From an uncultured Clostridium sp. (GTDB lineage Bacteria > Bacillota > Clostridia > Lachnospirales > Lachnospiraceae): a DNA stretch of 64,000 bases. The stretch is from assembly GCA_946498245.1 (NCBI GenBank), contig CAMMNN010000007.1, positions 39,935-103,934 on the forward strand, in the 5' to 3' direction. The position numbers and the translations under genes are program-made. A model generated the notes under the pieces. The model saw nothing but the letters and a program-made list of their open reading frames with translations, made no database searches and was not told where the DNA came from. Shown here in pieces: positions 57,625 through 64,000 of the stretch (position 1 is the stretch's first letter; each line of letters starts with the position of its first letter).

Positions 57625-59289
57625 TTATTCTTCTACCTTCCAGTTCCAAACCGCGAAATTTGTCTGGCAGAAATCCCTGGTATCCAGATTGCTTAATCGT
57701 TTGCTGTACGCTTCGATCATATTGGGACTGTACAAAGTCACATAAGGTGTACGTTCCTTAAACAGTTTCTGAAATTCTTCATAAATAGGATAGCGCTCTT
57801 CATAGCTGGTATATTCCAGAGCTTCCTGGAACAAATCATAGTACTCCGAAGTCTGCAGATTGGAGAAGCACGTGGTAGTCCCAGGGGCAAACTGCGTAGA
57901 AACCTCGTGGGGTTCCACTGTTCCTGCCGATCCCAGTAAAGCCAGATCCATGTTCCCCTCAAAGCATTCGGACATGACCGTTGCAAAATCTGAAGTTTGA
58001 ATACGTACCTTAATACCTATATCCGCCAGATTCTGCTGGATAATGGCTGACGACTGCTCCCTTACAGTATTTCCTGTCGGAACCAGCATCAGGAGCTCTC
58101 TGTCTGTATCCCATCCGGACTCTTCTATAATTCGTCTTGCCTCCTCAGGATTATAGGTATCCCAATCCAGATCCGCATAATAAGGGTGAGACTCGGGCCA
58201 TACGCTGTGCATAACAGTTCCCTGGCCGTACAGAAGCTGATCTACAATCAACTGTTTGTCAATAGCCATATTCATGGCCCGTTTTATATCATCAGTCAGA
58301 TATTCTCTCTCATCATTAATAGCCATATACTGGAAATCAAAACACGGAACAGATTCCACATTCAGATTATCATTTTCCAGAAGTGTTGCATAATCTACTG
58401 GCTGGATCGGTCCAATGCTGCCCATATTTAAATCAATCTCTCCGCTAATAAGACCGGAAACCATATTGGCTGCAGGAACTACCCGGAGAATGAGCCTGTC
58501 TATATCAATGGGGCCATATTCGTATCCGTCATTTTTTACTAGCTCAATCCGCTCACCTGTAATCTCACTGTCATACATAAATGGCCCTGAACCGATTGGA
58601 CTTCTCCAAAAGCTGTTGGTATGCATTTCAGGCAGCGGTATATCCTCTAGCAGATGCTTAGGCAGTACAACAAACTGTTTCAGAGTATTAAACACAGTTA
58701 CCGGATCCATTGCCTTTTTTAGTTCCATTTCAATGGTATAGTCATCAATCTTTGAGACGCCTACGCTTCCCTCCGATGTCTGAGCCCCTTCATCGTCAGT
58801 ACCGCTTAATATGTTCATCAAATACCGCCGGCTGACAGAAAGATCCGGATTGCAGGAGATCTGGAAAGACCACACCACATCATCTGCCGTTACAGGCTCC
58901 CCATCATGCCAGTGTGCATTCTGGTTAAGGGAAACTGTTAATGTTTTTCCGTCCTCCGATGCAGTCACTTCCGTTGCCTCCCGGGGTACCAGTTCTCCAT
59001 CCATAGAGACGTCCATCAATCGGTCAAAAATGAGAATATTCATGATTTCATCATATGTACCGCTGATCTCATAGGGATAAAGGTTAGTCCACGGAGAAGA
59101 AATCGCCCCTACTACTACCTTCTCGCCCGACTCAGCCTGGACTTCCTCTGACTCTGTCTGAGTTTCTGCTGAGGAAGCAGCTTGGGAGGAAGCGGCCGGG
59201 GAAGAGGCGCTGGGATCCGCCGGTGTGCAGCCGGCCAGCAGCGCCGCTGCAGATAACAGTGCAGCAAAACAGTAACTACGTTTTTTCAT
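57625..59289 (-). CDS. Peptide/opine-type ABC transporter substrate-binding lipoprotein
   Basis: 554 residues, SBP_bac_5 family. Lipobox LLAGC (Cys21), Ser/Ala-rich spacer, then DRLMDVSMDGELVPREA, AHWHDGEPVTADDVVWS and YMAINDEREYLTDDIKRAMNMAID. This is the specificity component. Its place between permease and ATPase genes is slightly unusual but the strand and spacing fit one operon. Confidence 0.93.
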   Translation of the reverse strand: MKKRSYCFAALLSAAALLAGCTPADPSASSPAASSQAASSAETQTESEEVQAESGEKVVVGAISSPWTNLYPYEISGTYDEIMNILIFDRLMDVSMDGELVPREATEVTASEDGKTLTVSLNQNAHWHDGEPVTADDVVWSFQISCNPDLSVSRRYLMNILSGTDDEGAQTSEGSVGVSKIDDYTIEMELKKAMDPVTVFNTLKQFVVLPKHLLEDIPLPEMHTNSFWRSPIGSGPFMYDSEITGERIELVKNDGYEYGPIDIDRLILRVVPAANMVSGLISGEIDLNMGSIGPIQPVDYATLLENDNLNVESVPCFDFQYMAINDEREYLTDDIKRAMNMAIDKQLIVDQLLYGQGTVMHSVWPESHPYYADLDWDTYNPEEARRIIEESGWDTDRELLMLVPTGNTVREQSSAIIQQNLADIGIKVRIQTSDFATVMSECFEGNMDLALLGSAGTVEPHEVSTQFAPGTTTCFSNLQTSEYYDLFQEALEYTSYEERYPIYEEFQKLFKERTPYVTLYSPNMIEAYSKRLSNLDTRDFCQTNFAVWNWKVEE

Positions 59290-59345
59290 AATGTTCTCTC
59301 CTTTTCTTTATTCTCGTGAAGGCTAAACCTGTAAACGGGCATATC

Positions 59346-60245
59346 TCACAGTTTAGTCTTTGGATCCAATGCATCTCTCAGTCCATCTCCAAAGAAATTG
59401 ATACTCAGCACAGTGGCCAAGAGAGCCAGTCCGGGTGGAAGCCACAGCCAAGTCCGCTGTGACAGTACCGTAATTGACTGAGCCGCATACATAATATTTC
59501 CCCAAGATGCCTGTGGAAGCTGTACACCCATTCCAAGAAAACTTAGACTGGATTCCTGCAAAATCGCACTGGCGATGCTGAAAGTAAAAGCGATAATGAC
59601 CGGTGCAAAGGCATTAGGAAGAATATATTTCAGCATAATCCGCCCATCTTTTTCTCCAACTGCCACCGCTGCCTGTACGTAATCTTTTTCACGAACCGCC
59701 AGTACATTTCCGTATAACTGCCGCGCAAACTGAGGCCACCCCATAACGCCGATTACAATAGTCACAGACTGGATACTTGGACCGATAACGGATACCAGAA
59801 CCAAAACCAGAATCATCGACGGCACTGACATAAATACATCTGCCAAACGCATCACCAACACACCGGCTACACCTTTGTAGTATCCTGCAAGGAGTCCTAA
59901 AGGTACTCCTATTGCCAGACTGATTAACGCACTGACAATCCCAACAAACAAAGAGGTTCTTCCGCCATAGATGATACGGGCAAACACATCTCTTCCAACC
60001 TCATCTGTTCCCAAAATATGTACTGTGCTGGGCGGAGCTCCAAAACCGCTGACAGGATCCATAGAGTAAGGATCCAGGCCTAGTAATGCCGGGAGTGCCG
60101 CTACACAGGTCACTTCCAGAATCAATATCACCAACCCGAGCATTGCCAGCTTATGCTTGGAAAATCGTTTGGCTACATCATTCCAATAAGATCTCTTTCG
60201 CTCTTTTACTGCTGTTTTTGATACCAGGGCTTTGCCGGAAACCAT
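59346..60245 (-). CDS. Peptide ABC transporter permease (OppC/DppC type)
   Basis: 299 residues, six membrane segments, N-terminal hydrophilic stretch, then LGTDEVGRDVFARIIYGGRTSL and the EAA-type loop VREKDYVQAAVAVGEKDGRI. GGAGGG precedes ATG 60245. Pairs with OppB. Confidence 0.93.
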   Translation of the reverse strand: MVSGKALVSKTAVKERKRSYWNDVAKRFSKHKLAMLGLVILILEVTCVAALPALLGLDPYSMDPVSGFGAPPSTVHILGTDEVGRDVFARIIYGGRTSLFVGIVSALISLAIGVPLGLLAGYYKGVAGVLVMRLADVFMSVPSMILVLVLVSVIGPSIQSVTIVIGVMGWPQFARQLYGNVLAVREKDYVQAAVAVGEKDGRIMLKYILPNAFAPVIIAFTFSIASAILQESSLSFLGMGVQLPQASWGNIMYAAQSITVLSQRTWLWLPPGLALLATVLSINFFGDGLRDALDPKTKL

Positions 60246-60264
60246 AATTTTACCCTCCTTTCCA

Positions 60265-61218
60265 TCAGTTGTAACGGATACGGGGATCCAAAAACGTGTA
60301 GAGCACGTCTACCACTATATTTCCAATGAGGACAGCCAGAGAAACAAAAACAGTAATCCCCATAATGACAGGGTAATCTCTGGCCTGAATAGAAGTAACC
60401 ATCAGGCTTCCCAGTCCGGGCCAGCCAAAGATCTGTTCCGTCACTACCGCTCCTCCAATCAGAAAAGGAATATTCATTCCAATCTGAGTCACGATAGGGA
60501 TCAAAGCGTTGCGTAGCCCATGGCGGATCAACACTACATTTTCTCTGAGGCCCTTGGCTCTGGCTGTACGGATATAATCCTCATTCAGCACTTCCAGCAT
60601 ACTGCCGCGCATATGCCGGATAAAGGAACCCACCTGCTGAATAGACAGAACCACTGCCGGCATAATCAGATGGCGAAGAAGCATTCCCCAGGTGTGTGTC
60701 CCCGACGCATCATACATTCCGCCAGTAGGCAGGATACCCAACTGAATAGAAAAAATATAAATCATCAGCATAGCTGCAAAAAAATTCGGTGTTGCAGCTC
60801 CTGCAAAAGAAAGCCCTGAAGAAGCATAATCCCAAATAGAATAAGGTTTATATGCCGCTATTGTCCCCAGGGGAATGGCTACGCACAGGGAAAGGAATGT
60901 CGTAAATACTGTCAGGATCAATGTGGGGCCTATTCTGGAAGTCACCAGCTCCAGAACGCTCCCATAGGTTCGGTAAGAAATTCCAAAATTCCCATGGAGC
61001 AATTCTTTCAGCCACAAAAGGTATTGGATAACCACTGGTTGGTCAAGTCCCAGCTCATGTCTCTTCTTTTCAATGTCTGTTGCCGTAGCAAAAGGATCCG
61101 CCATCAGCAGCTCAATGGGGCTGCCTGGTGCCAGAGAGGACATGACATACACCAGCACTGTAATTCCAAGAAATACCGGGATTACAATCAGAAACCGTTT
61201 GAGCAGATATTTTCCCAT
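60265..61218 (-). CDS. Peptide ABC transporter permease (OppB/DppB type)
   Basis: 317 residues from ATG 61218 (GGGAGG upstream), six membrane segments: MGKYLLKRFLIVIPVFLGIT and the EAA loop LNEDYIRTARAKGLRENVV. First gene of the eight-gene minus-strand operon permeases-binding protein-ATPases-amidohydrolase-CyuA-UroD. A longer frame to 61290 enters the promoter region. Confidence 0.93.
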   Translation of the reverse strand: MGKYLLKRFLIVIPVFLGITVLVYVMSSLAPGSPIELLMADPFATATDIEKKRHELGLDQPVVIQYLLWLKELLHGNFGISYRTYGSVLELVTSRIGPTLILTVFTTFLSLCVAIPLGTIAAYKPYSIWDYASSGLSFAGAATPNFFAAMLMIYIFSIQLGILPTGGMYDASGTHTWGMLLRHLIMPAVVLSIQQVGSFIRHMRGSMLEVLNEDYIRTARAKGLRENVVLIRHGLRNALIPIVTQIGMNIPFLIGGAVVTEQIFGWPGLGSLMVTSIQARDYPVIMGITVFVSLAVLIGNIVVDVLYTFLDPRIRYN

Positions 61219-61308
61219 TCTGAACCTCCCTTTCTCTTTGGGAATTAGTATCTTTTCTCCAAAGCAGATTTTTAAAATGTTATTAATCATATTAGATTAG
61301 CTGCTCTT

Positions 61309-61337
61309 AGTATAGTATTTCTAATTAATTTTGTCAA
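61309..61337 (-). promoter_or_regulatory. Promoter of peptide-transporter operon
   Basis: On the minus strand TTGACA (61332-61337), 17-base spacer, TATACT (61309-61314), a near-consensus pair. Confidence 0.85.
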
Positions 61338-61380
61338 TATGCTTCTATAATCTTTTTTCTTATATATATTTTTGTATATA

Positions 61381-61409
61381 TTGACTTATTTTATACGTTG
61401 TAGTATGAT
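61381..61409 (+). promoter_or_regulatory. Promoter of amidohydrolase-gntR unit
   Basis: TTGACT (61381-61386), 17-base spacer, TATGAT (61404-61409). Short TATATA-rich palindromes between the two divergent promoters (about 61360-61380) may be where the GntR protein binds. Confidence 0.75.
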
Positions 61410-61471
61410 TACAATACATATCTATTATAATATTAAATTAAATTTATTCTCAGAAAGGGGCTGTTCTACAT

Positions 61472-62638
61472 ATGAAAATCCATATTCAAAATGGTAAGGT
61501 ATGGCAAAAGGACTCGTTTGTTTCACAGGATCTCGTTATTGATGGTACCCGTATCATCTATGCCGGCCCGCCATTCCAGCCCGGAGCTGACTCTTCTGTA
61601 CTAGATGCAGCCGGTCAATATCTTCTGCCCGGTATTATCGACTGCCATGCACATGTTACTATGGTGGGAGGCAGCCACCACATGGCCACATTTTTTGCGG
61701 AAAATGAGTGTGAATTAACCATAGAAGGGATTATTAATTGTGAGAAGATGGTTCGACATGGCATAACAACTGCTCGCGACTGCGGAGGCAAACATCGTGA
61801 AACCTTCGCCCTTCGCGATTTTATCCGAAAGGGAGCAATTCCTGGTCCGCGGCTTCTATGCAGCGGGACGCCTCTCAAAGTCGTAGGCGGCCATGAACCG
61901 GGCTTTGACATCACCGGTCCTATTGAGGCACGGCGTGCAGTTCGTCAATTTTTGTATGAGGGCGCCGATTTTATTAAAGCAATGATTACAGGCGGACTGG
62001 GAAAGCCAGGAGAAGATCCCGGAGCTGTCGAGATGGAACTGGACGAAATCAGTGCAATTGTGTGCGAAGCCCATAAGCATGGCAAGAAAGTCGCCTGCCA
62101 CTGTCACAGCCGTGCCGGTATGGAGATCTTGTTAACTGCTGGCGCCGACTCTATCGAACATGCCACTTATCTGGATCCCGAAATAAATGCACGTATCATA
62201 AAACAAGGCGTATATGTCGTACCCACTTTCACGCCCTATGAAATTGCTGCAGCAAGTGAAATTGGCTGTGGAATCCTCCCGGACGCAATTCTCAACTCCC
62301 GATCTATTATCAAGGAAAAACGGCGCAGACTGAAAGAAGCCTATGAGCAGGGGGTAAAAATTGCTTTTGGGCGGGACAGCGGCGGTTTCTTTATGGATCA
62401 AGGAGAGTTCGCTGATGAGATGCTTTATATGCAGAATGCTGGAATGCCGGCTGCTGCTATTATACAAAGCGCTACTGAAAATGCTGCCAAATGCCTTGGT
62501 ATCTGGGACGAAACCGGAAGCCTTACGCCAGGAAAAAGCGCAGACATTTTATTTTTAAAAAAAGATCCCCTTAAAGACCTGACTGCCTTCCGGAATGATT
62601 TGGAAAAAGTATGCATTAGTGGTAAAATGTTATCATAA
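61472..62638 (+). CDS. COG1228 amidohydrolase, 2
   Basis: 388 residues. Metal site: His-x-His in IIDCHAHVTM, Lys in ADFIKAMITGG, His in VACHCHSRAG, His in SIEHATYLD, Asp in IAFGRDSGGFF. It is a distant paralogue of the 54337-55596 product, so the locus has two hydrolases of one superfamily on opposite strands, probably for related substrates or successive steps. AAAGGGG precedes ATG 61472. Followed by gntR after 33 bases. Confidence 0.88.
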   Translation: MKIHIQNGKVWQKDSFVSQDLVIDGTRIIYAGPPFQPGADSSVLDAAGQYLLPGIIDCHAHVTMVGGSHHMATFFAENECELTIEGIINCEKMVRHGITTARDCGGKHRETFALRDFIRKGAIPGPRLLCSGTPLKVVGGHEPGFDITGPIEARRAVRQFLYEGADFIKAMITGGLGKPGEDPGAVEMELDEISAIVCEAHKHGKKVACHCHSRAGMEILLTAGADSIEHATYLDPEINARIIKQGVYVVPTFTPYEIAAASEIGCGILPDAILNSRSIIKEKRRRLKEAYEQGVKIAFGRDSGGFFMDQGEFADEMLYMQNAGMPAAAIIQSATENAAKCLGIWDETGSLTPGKSADILFLKKDPLKDLTAFRNDLEKVCISGKMLS

Positions 62639-62671
62639 ACGGAATCCCAAAGAAAAGGATGGTCAAAACAG

Positions 62672-63346
62672 ATGGCTGCACAAAAAACTACTTTTAAACA
62701 GCAGGTATACGACTATATCTTCTGCGATGTGCTGGAAGGAAATTTCTCTTTAGATCAGTTCATTACGGAAAAACAATTGATGGAGCGCTACCAGGTCGGT
62801 AAAGCCCCTGTCCGGGAAGCGCTGATTGAGCTCTGCAACGAAAATATCCTGCACAGTATTCCGCGATTAGGGTATCAGATTACACCTGTGACAGAAAGAA
62901 ACATTATGGACGCGACAGAGCTGCGGTTAGTTTTGGAGTTACGCGCTCTGGAAAAGACACAGCAAAACTTTACTGACAACATGCTCTCTCAGATTTCACG
63001 TTTGAATCAGGACTGGTGGCAGGAGGCAATATCCGGCGAAATCAATATCAAAAACCGCTGGCAACACAATTCCCTGTTCCATACAACCCTCTGCTCCTTT
63101 GCCGGCAATGAACTGACTGTTGACGTAGTACGCAGGCTGATCCAGTTGGAATGGCGGGCCTACGCCCAAATGCTTGCCACACCCGAACAACGCAGAGAAT
63201 TTTTCAACCAGTCTACCAGCAAGCCCCACATTGAAATTGAACGGGCTCTTTCTAAACGCGACTTTGACTCAGCAACAAAGCTGCTTCGTCAAGATATTAT
63301 GACACTTCTTGACTGGCTGTTTTCCCAAACGAAACGTCGGTTTTAA
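62672..63346 (+). CDS. GntR family transcriptional regulator (FCD type)
   Basis: 224 residues. N-terminal winged helix (VYDYIFCDVLEGNFSLDQFI, ERYQVGKAPVREALIELCNENI, LGYQITPVTERNIMD), C-terminal all-helical FCD domain with TELRLVLELRALE and a metal-site His pattern (HNSLFHTTLCSFAGN). FCD members sense carboxylic acids or their metal complexes. Probably represses both divergent units until the substrate is present. Confidence 0.93.
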   Translation: MAAQKTTFKQQVYDYIFCDVLEGNFSLDQFITEKQLMERYQVGKAPVREALIELCNENILHSIPRLGYQITPVTERNIMDATELRLVLELRALEKTQQNFTDNMLSQISRLNQDWWQEAISGEINIKNRWQHNSLFHTTLCSFAGNELTVDVVRRLIQLEWRAYAQMLATPEQRREFFNQSTSKPHIEIERALSKRDFDSATKLLRQDIMTLLDWLFSQTKRRF

Positions 63347-63432
63347 GAAAGATAAAACATACCCAAAGCCCATGCAATACGTAGCTAAAGCAAAAAATTC
63401 ACCCTTCTCTGAAATAAAGTATGTTTTGAATA

Positions 63433-63461
63433 TTGCACTCGGGATTTGCATATGCTATAAT
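63433..63461 (+). promoter_or_regulatory. Antisense RNA promoter, locus 2
   Basis: TTGCAC (63433-63438), 17-base spacer, TATAAT (63456-63461). 63446-63474 is identical over 29 bases to the corresponding block of locus 1 (41788-41816, minus strand). Confidence 0.85.
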
Positions 63462-63467
63462 GCCAAT

Positions 63468-63540
63468 AGGCAAACGAAATAAAGCTTTCCTTCGGGAATA
63501 CGAAAAGCCTCAGAGATGCGACCTCTGGGGCTTTTCTATT
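63468..63540 (+). ncRNA. Antisense antitoxin RNA, locus 2
   Basis: Predicted RNA of about 70-80 nt starting near 63468. AAACGAAATAAAGCTTT (63472-63488) is an exact 17-base direct repeat of 63650-63666, the antisense of toxin codons 2-7, and TTCGGG follows in both after a short offset, reaching the toxin start codon. So this RNA can pair with the toxin start region outside the shared terminator, the par-type way of blocking translation. Confidence 0.75.
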
Positions 63541-63549
63541 CCTATTTTT
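63495..63549. terminator. Shared terminator of TA locus 2
   Basis: GAAAAGCCTCAGAG (63502-63515) pairs with CTCTGGGGCTTTTC (63523-63536), extended by GGAATA/TATTCC; CTATTTTTA follows on the plus strand. The antisense RNA ends here; the toxin mRNA, running leftward, enters the same hairpin. Confidence 0.75.
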
Positions 63550-63583
63550 ACGGGAAGGCTTAAACCCGCAGGCTGGTTACCGG

Positions 63584-63670
63584 TTACTCATCACCGTCCA
63601 GCCATTTGATGATGTAGTGGCAGGCTACACCAGCCGCAACGGCGATGATAAACGAAATAAAGCTTTGCAT
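63584..63670 (-). CDS. Fst/par-like type I toxin peptide, copy 2
   Basis: 28 residues: MQSFISFIIAVAAGVACHYI then IKWLDGDE. One membrane helix, Trp-Leu-Asp, acidic end. It shares 15 consecutive residues with copy 1, while the N-terminus and tail differ. ATG 63670 is preceded by AGGAAGGGGGG. The leader has CCGATAC, GGCAAC and AGGAAGG in the same order as copy 1. The shorter charged tail may affect activity. Membrane toxicity is inferred. Confidence 0.8.
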   Translation of the reverse strand: MQSFISFIIAVAAGVACHYIIKWLDGDE

Positions 63671-63715
63671 TCGGGCCCCCCTTCCTGTTGCCAGTATCGG
63701 GGCGGTAACATTGGT

Positions 63716-63744
63716 ATTATAGCACGGCCGCAGTCCTCACACAA
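63716..63744 (-). promoter_or_regulatory. Toxin 2 promoter
   Basis: On the minus strand TTGTGT (63739-63744), 17-base spacer, TATAAT (63716-63721) with TGC upstream. Start near 63709, a leader of about 39 nt. Confidence 0.78.
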
Positions 63745-63763
63745 TCTTATTTCCCTGCACACC

Positions 63764-63808
63764 AAAAAGGCTGGAAACCTTCGATTTCTCTGGGTTTCCA
63801 GCCTTTTT
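63764..63808 (-). terminator. Terminator after tRNA-Thr
   Basis: AAAAAGGCTGGAAACC (63764-63779) and GGGTTTCCAGCCTTTTT (to 63808) form a long stem with A- and T-runs on either side, able to act in both directions. It separates the tRNA genes from the toxin promoter. Confidence 0.88.
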
Positions 63809-63814
63809 CCTGAA

Positions 63815-63887
63815 AGCCATTGACGTGATTCGAACACGCGACCCCTTCATTACGAGTGAAGTGCTCTACCGGCTGAGCTACAATGGC
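63815..63887 (-). tRNA. tRNA-Thr (anticodon CGT)
   Basis: 73 nt on the minus strand. Acceptor GCCATTG/CAATGGC, discriminator T. Anticodon stem CTTCA/TGAAG with loop CTCGTAA, giving CGT, which reads ACG. D arm AGCTCAGCCGGTAGAGC, TψC arm with GTTCGAATC. CCA not encoded. Confidence 0.93.
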
Positions 63888-63912
63888 ACATTCTTAAATT
63901 GTCCCTGACGGG

Positions 63913-63941
63913 AAAACAAGCTGCTGACTATCAGCAGCTTG
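63913..63941 (-). terminator. Terminator after tRNA-Glu
   Basis: On the minus strand CAAGCTGCTGA pairs with TCAGCAGCTTG (63917-63941) and is followed by TTTT (63913-63916). Confidence 0.85.
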
Positions 63942-63947
63942 CCTACA

Positions 63948-64000
63948 TGACCTCACCGGGAATCGAACCCGGGTTTACGCCGTGAGAGGGCGTCGTCTTG
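63948..64000 (-). tRNA. tRNA-Glu (anticodon CTC), 3' part, cut by window edge
   Basis: 53 nt of the 3' side on the minus strand: anticodon stem ACGCC/GGCGT with loop CTCTCAC, giving CTC, then TψC arm CCCGGGTTCGATTCCCGG and acceptor TGAGGTC with discriminator A. The 5' part lies beyond 64000. Confidence 0.9.

Noticed and set aside
63617..63823. A 68-codon frame antisense to toxin 2
   Set aside because: It runs through the toxin promoter and the tRNA terminator and has no ribosome site.
63815..64000. tRNA genes as an integration site of a mobile element
   Set aside because: No integrase gene or duplicated tRNA 3' end was seen in the window, although the toxin copies lie close to tRNA genes.

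Overview
This window looks like a chromosome segment of an anaerobic gut Firmicute of the Lachnospiraceae (Clostridium cluster XIVa) type. The signs are moderate GC, AGGAGG ribosome sites, a glycyl radical enzyme with its activase, rubredoxin and ferredoxin proteins, a beta-glucoside PTS with a RAT antiterminator, Rpn-type nuclease genes and anaerobic citrate-lyase-type fermentation genes. The genus is an inference; no 16S gene is present.

Layout. 1-9.3 kb: 5' end of polA, a small zinc-finger membrane protein, tRNA-Leu(CAA), an Rpn nuclease, a structured leader in front of an exported protein, upp, an NSS symporter, a hexapeptide protein, topB and an EamA transporter. 9.4-16.6 kb: galM, asd, topoisomerase IV (parC, parE) and an exported cell-wall-repeat protein. 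16.7-24 kb: a beta-glucoside operon (PTS EIIBCA, GH1, LicT-type antiterminator) under a textbook RAT/terminator switch, and a divergent second GH1 gene followed by a rubredoxin and a ferredoxin protein. 24-40.4 kb: a catabolic island built around a LysR regulator. One arm is an eight-gene operon (two class-I hydratase pairs, citDEF-type lyase, a MalY-type PLP enzyme). The others are a branched-chain-type ABC transporter with an M24 hydrolase, and a nitrilase, RidA and 2-hydroxyacid dehydrogenase set. 40.5-42.5 kb: a coiled-coil repeat protein, a tiny toxin-like gene, tRNA-Gly(CCC) and yccF. 42.6-51.5 kb: a nucleoside uptake and deamination operon that contains the uncharacterised glycyl radical enzyme YjjI and its activase YjjW. 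51.5-63.3 kb: a remnant gene, then a peptide-type ABC transporter operon with a COG1228 amidohydrolase, a cysteine-desulfidase-like protein and a UroD/MtaA-like protein. It is divergent from a second amidohydrolase and a GntR regulator. 63.4-64 kb: a second copy of the tiny toxin-like gene, tRNA-Thr(CGT) and the 3' part of tRNA-Glu(CTC).

The strongest new observation is a pair of loci (41.53-41.83 kb and 63.43-63.74 kb) with the architecture of a par/Fst type I toxin-antitoxin. Each has a 28-32 residue membrane peptide, a convergent antisense RNA promoter with a 29-nt identical promoter block in both copies, a shared bidirectional hairpin terminator, and a direct repeat that makes the antisense RNA complementary to the toxin start region. 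The peptides share the core VAAGVACHYIIKWLD. Second are the YjjI/YjjW enzyme inside a nucleoside operon and the hydratase/lyase island, both apparent pathways whose substrates cannot be read from sequence alone.
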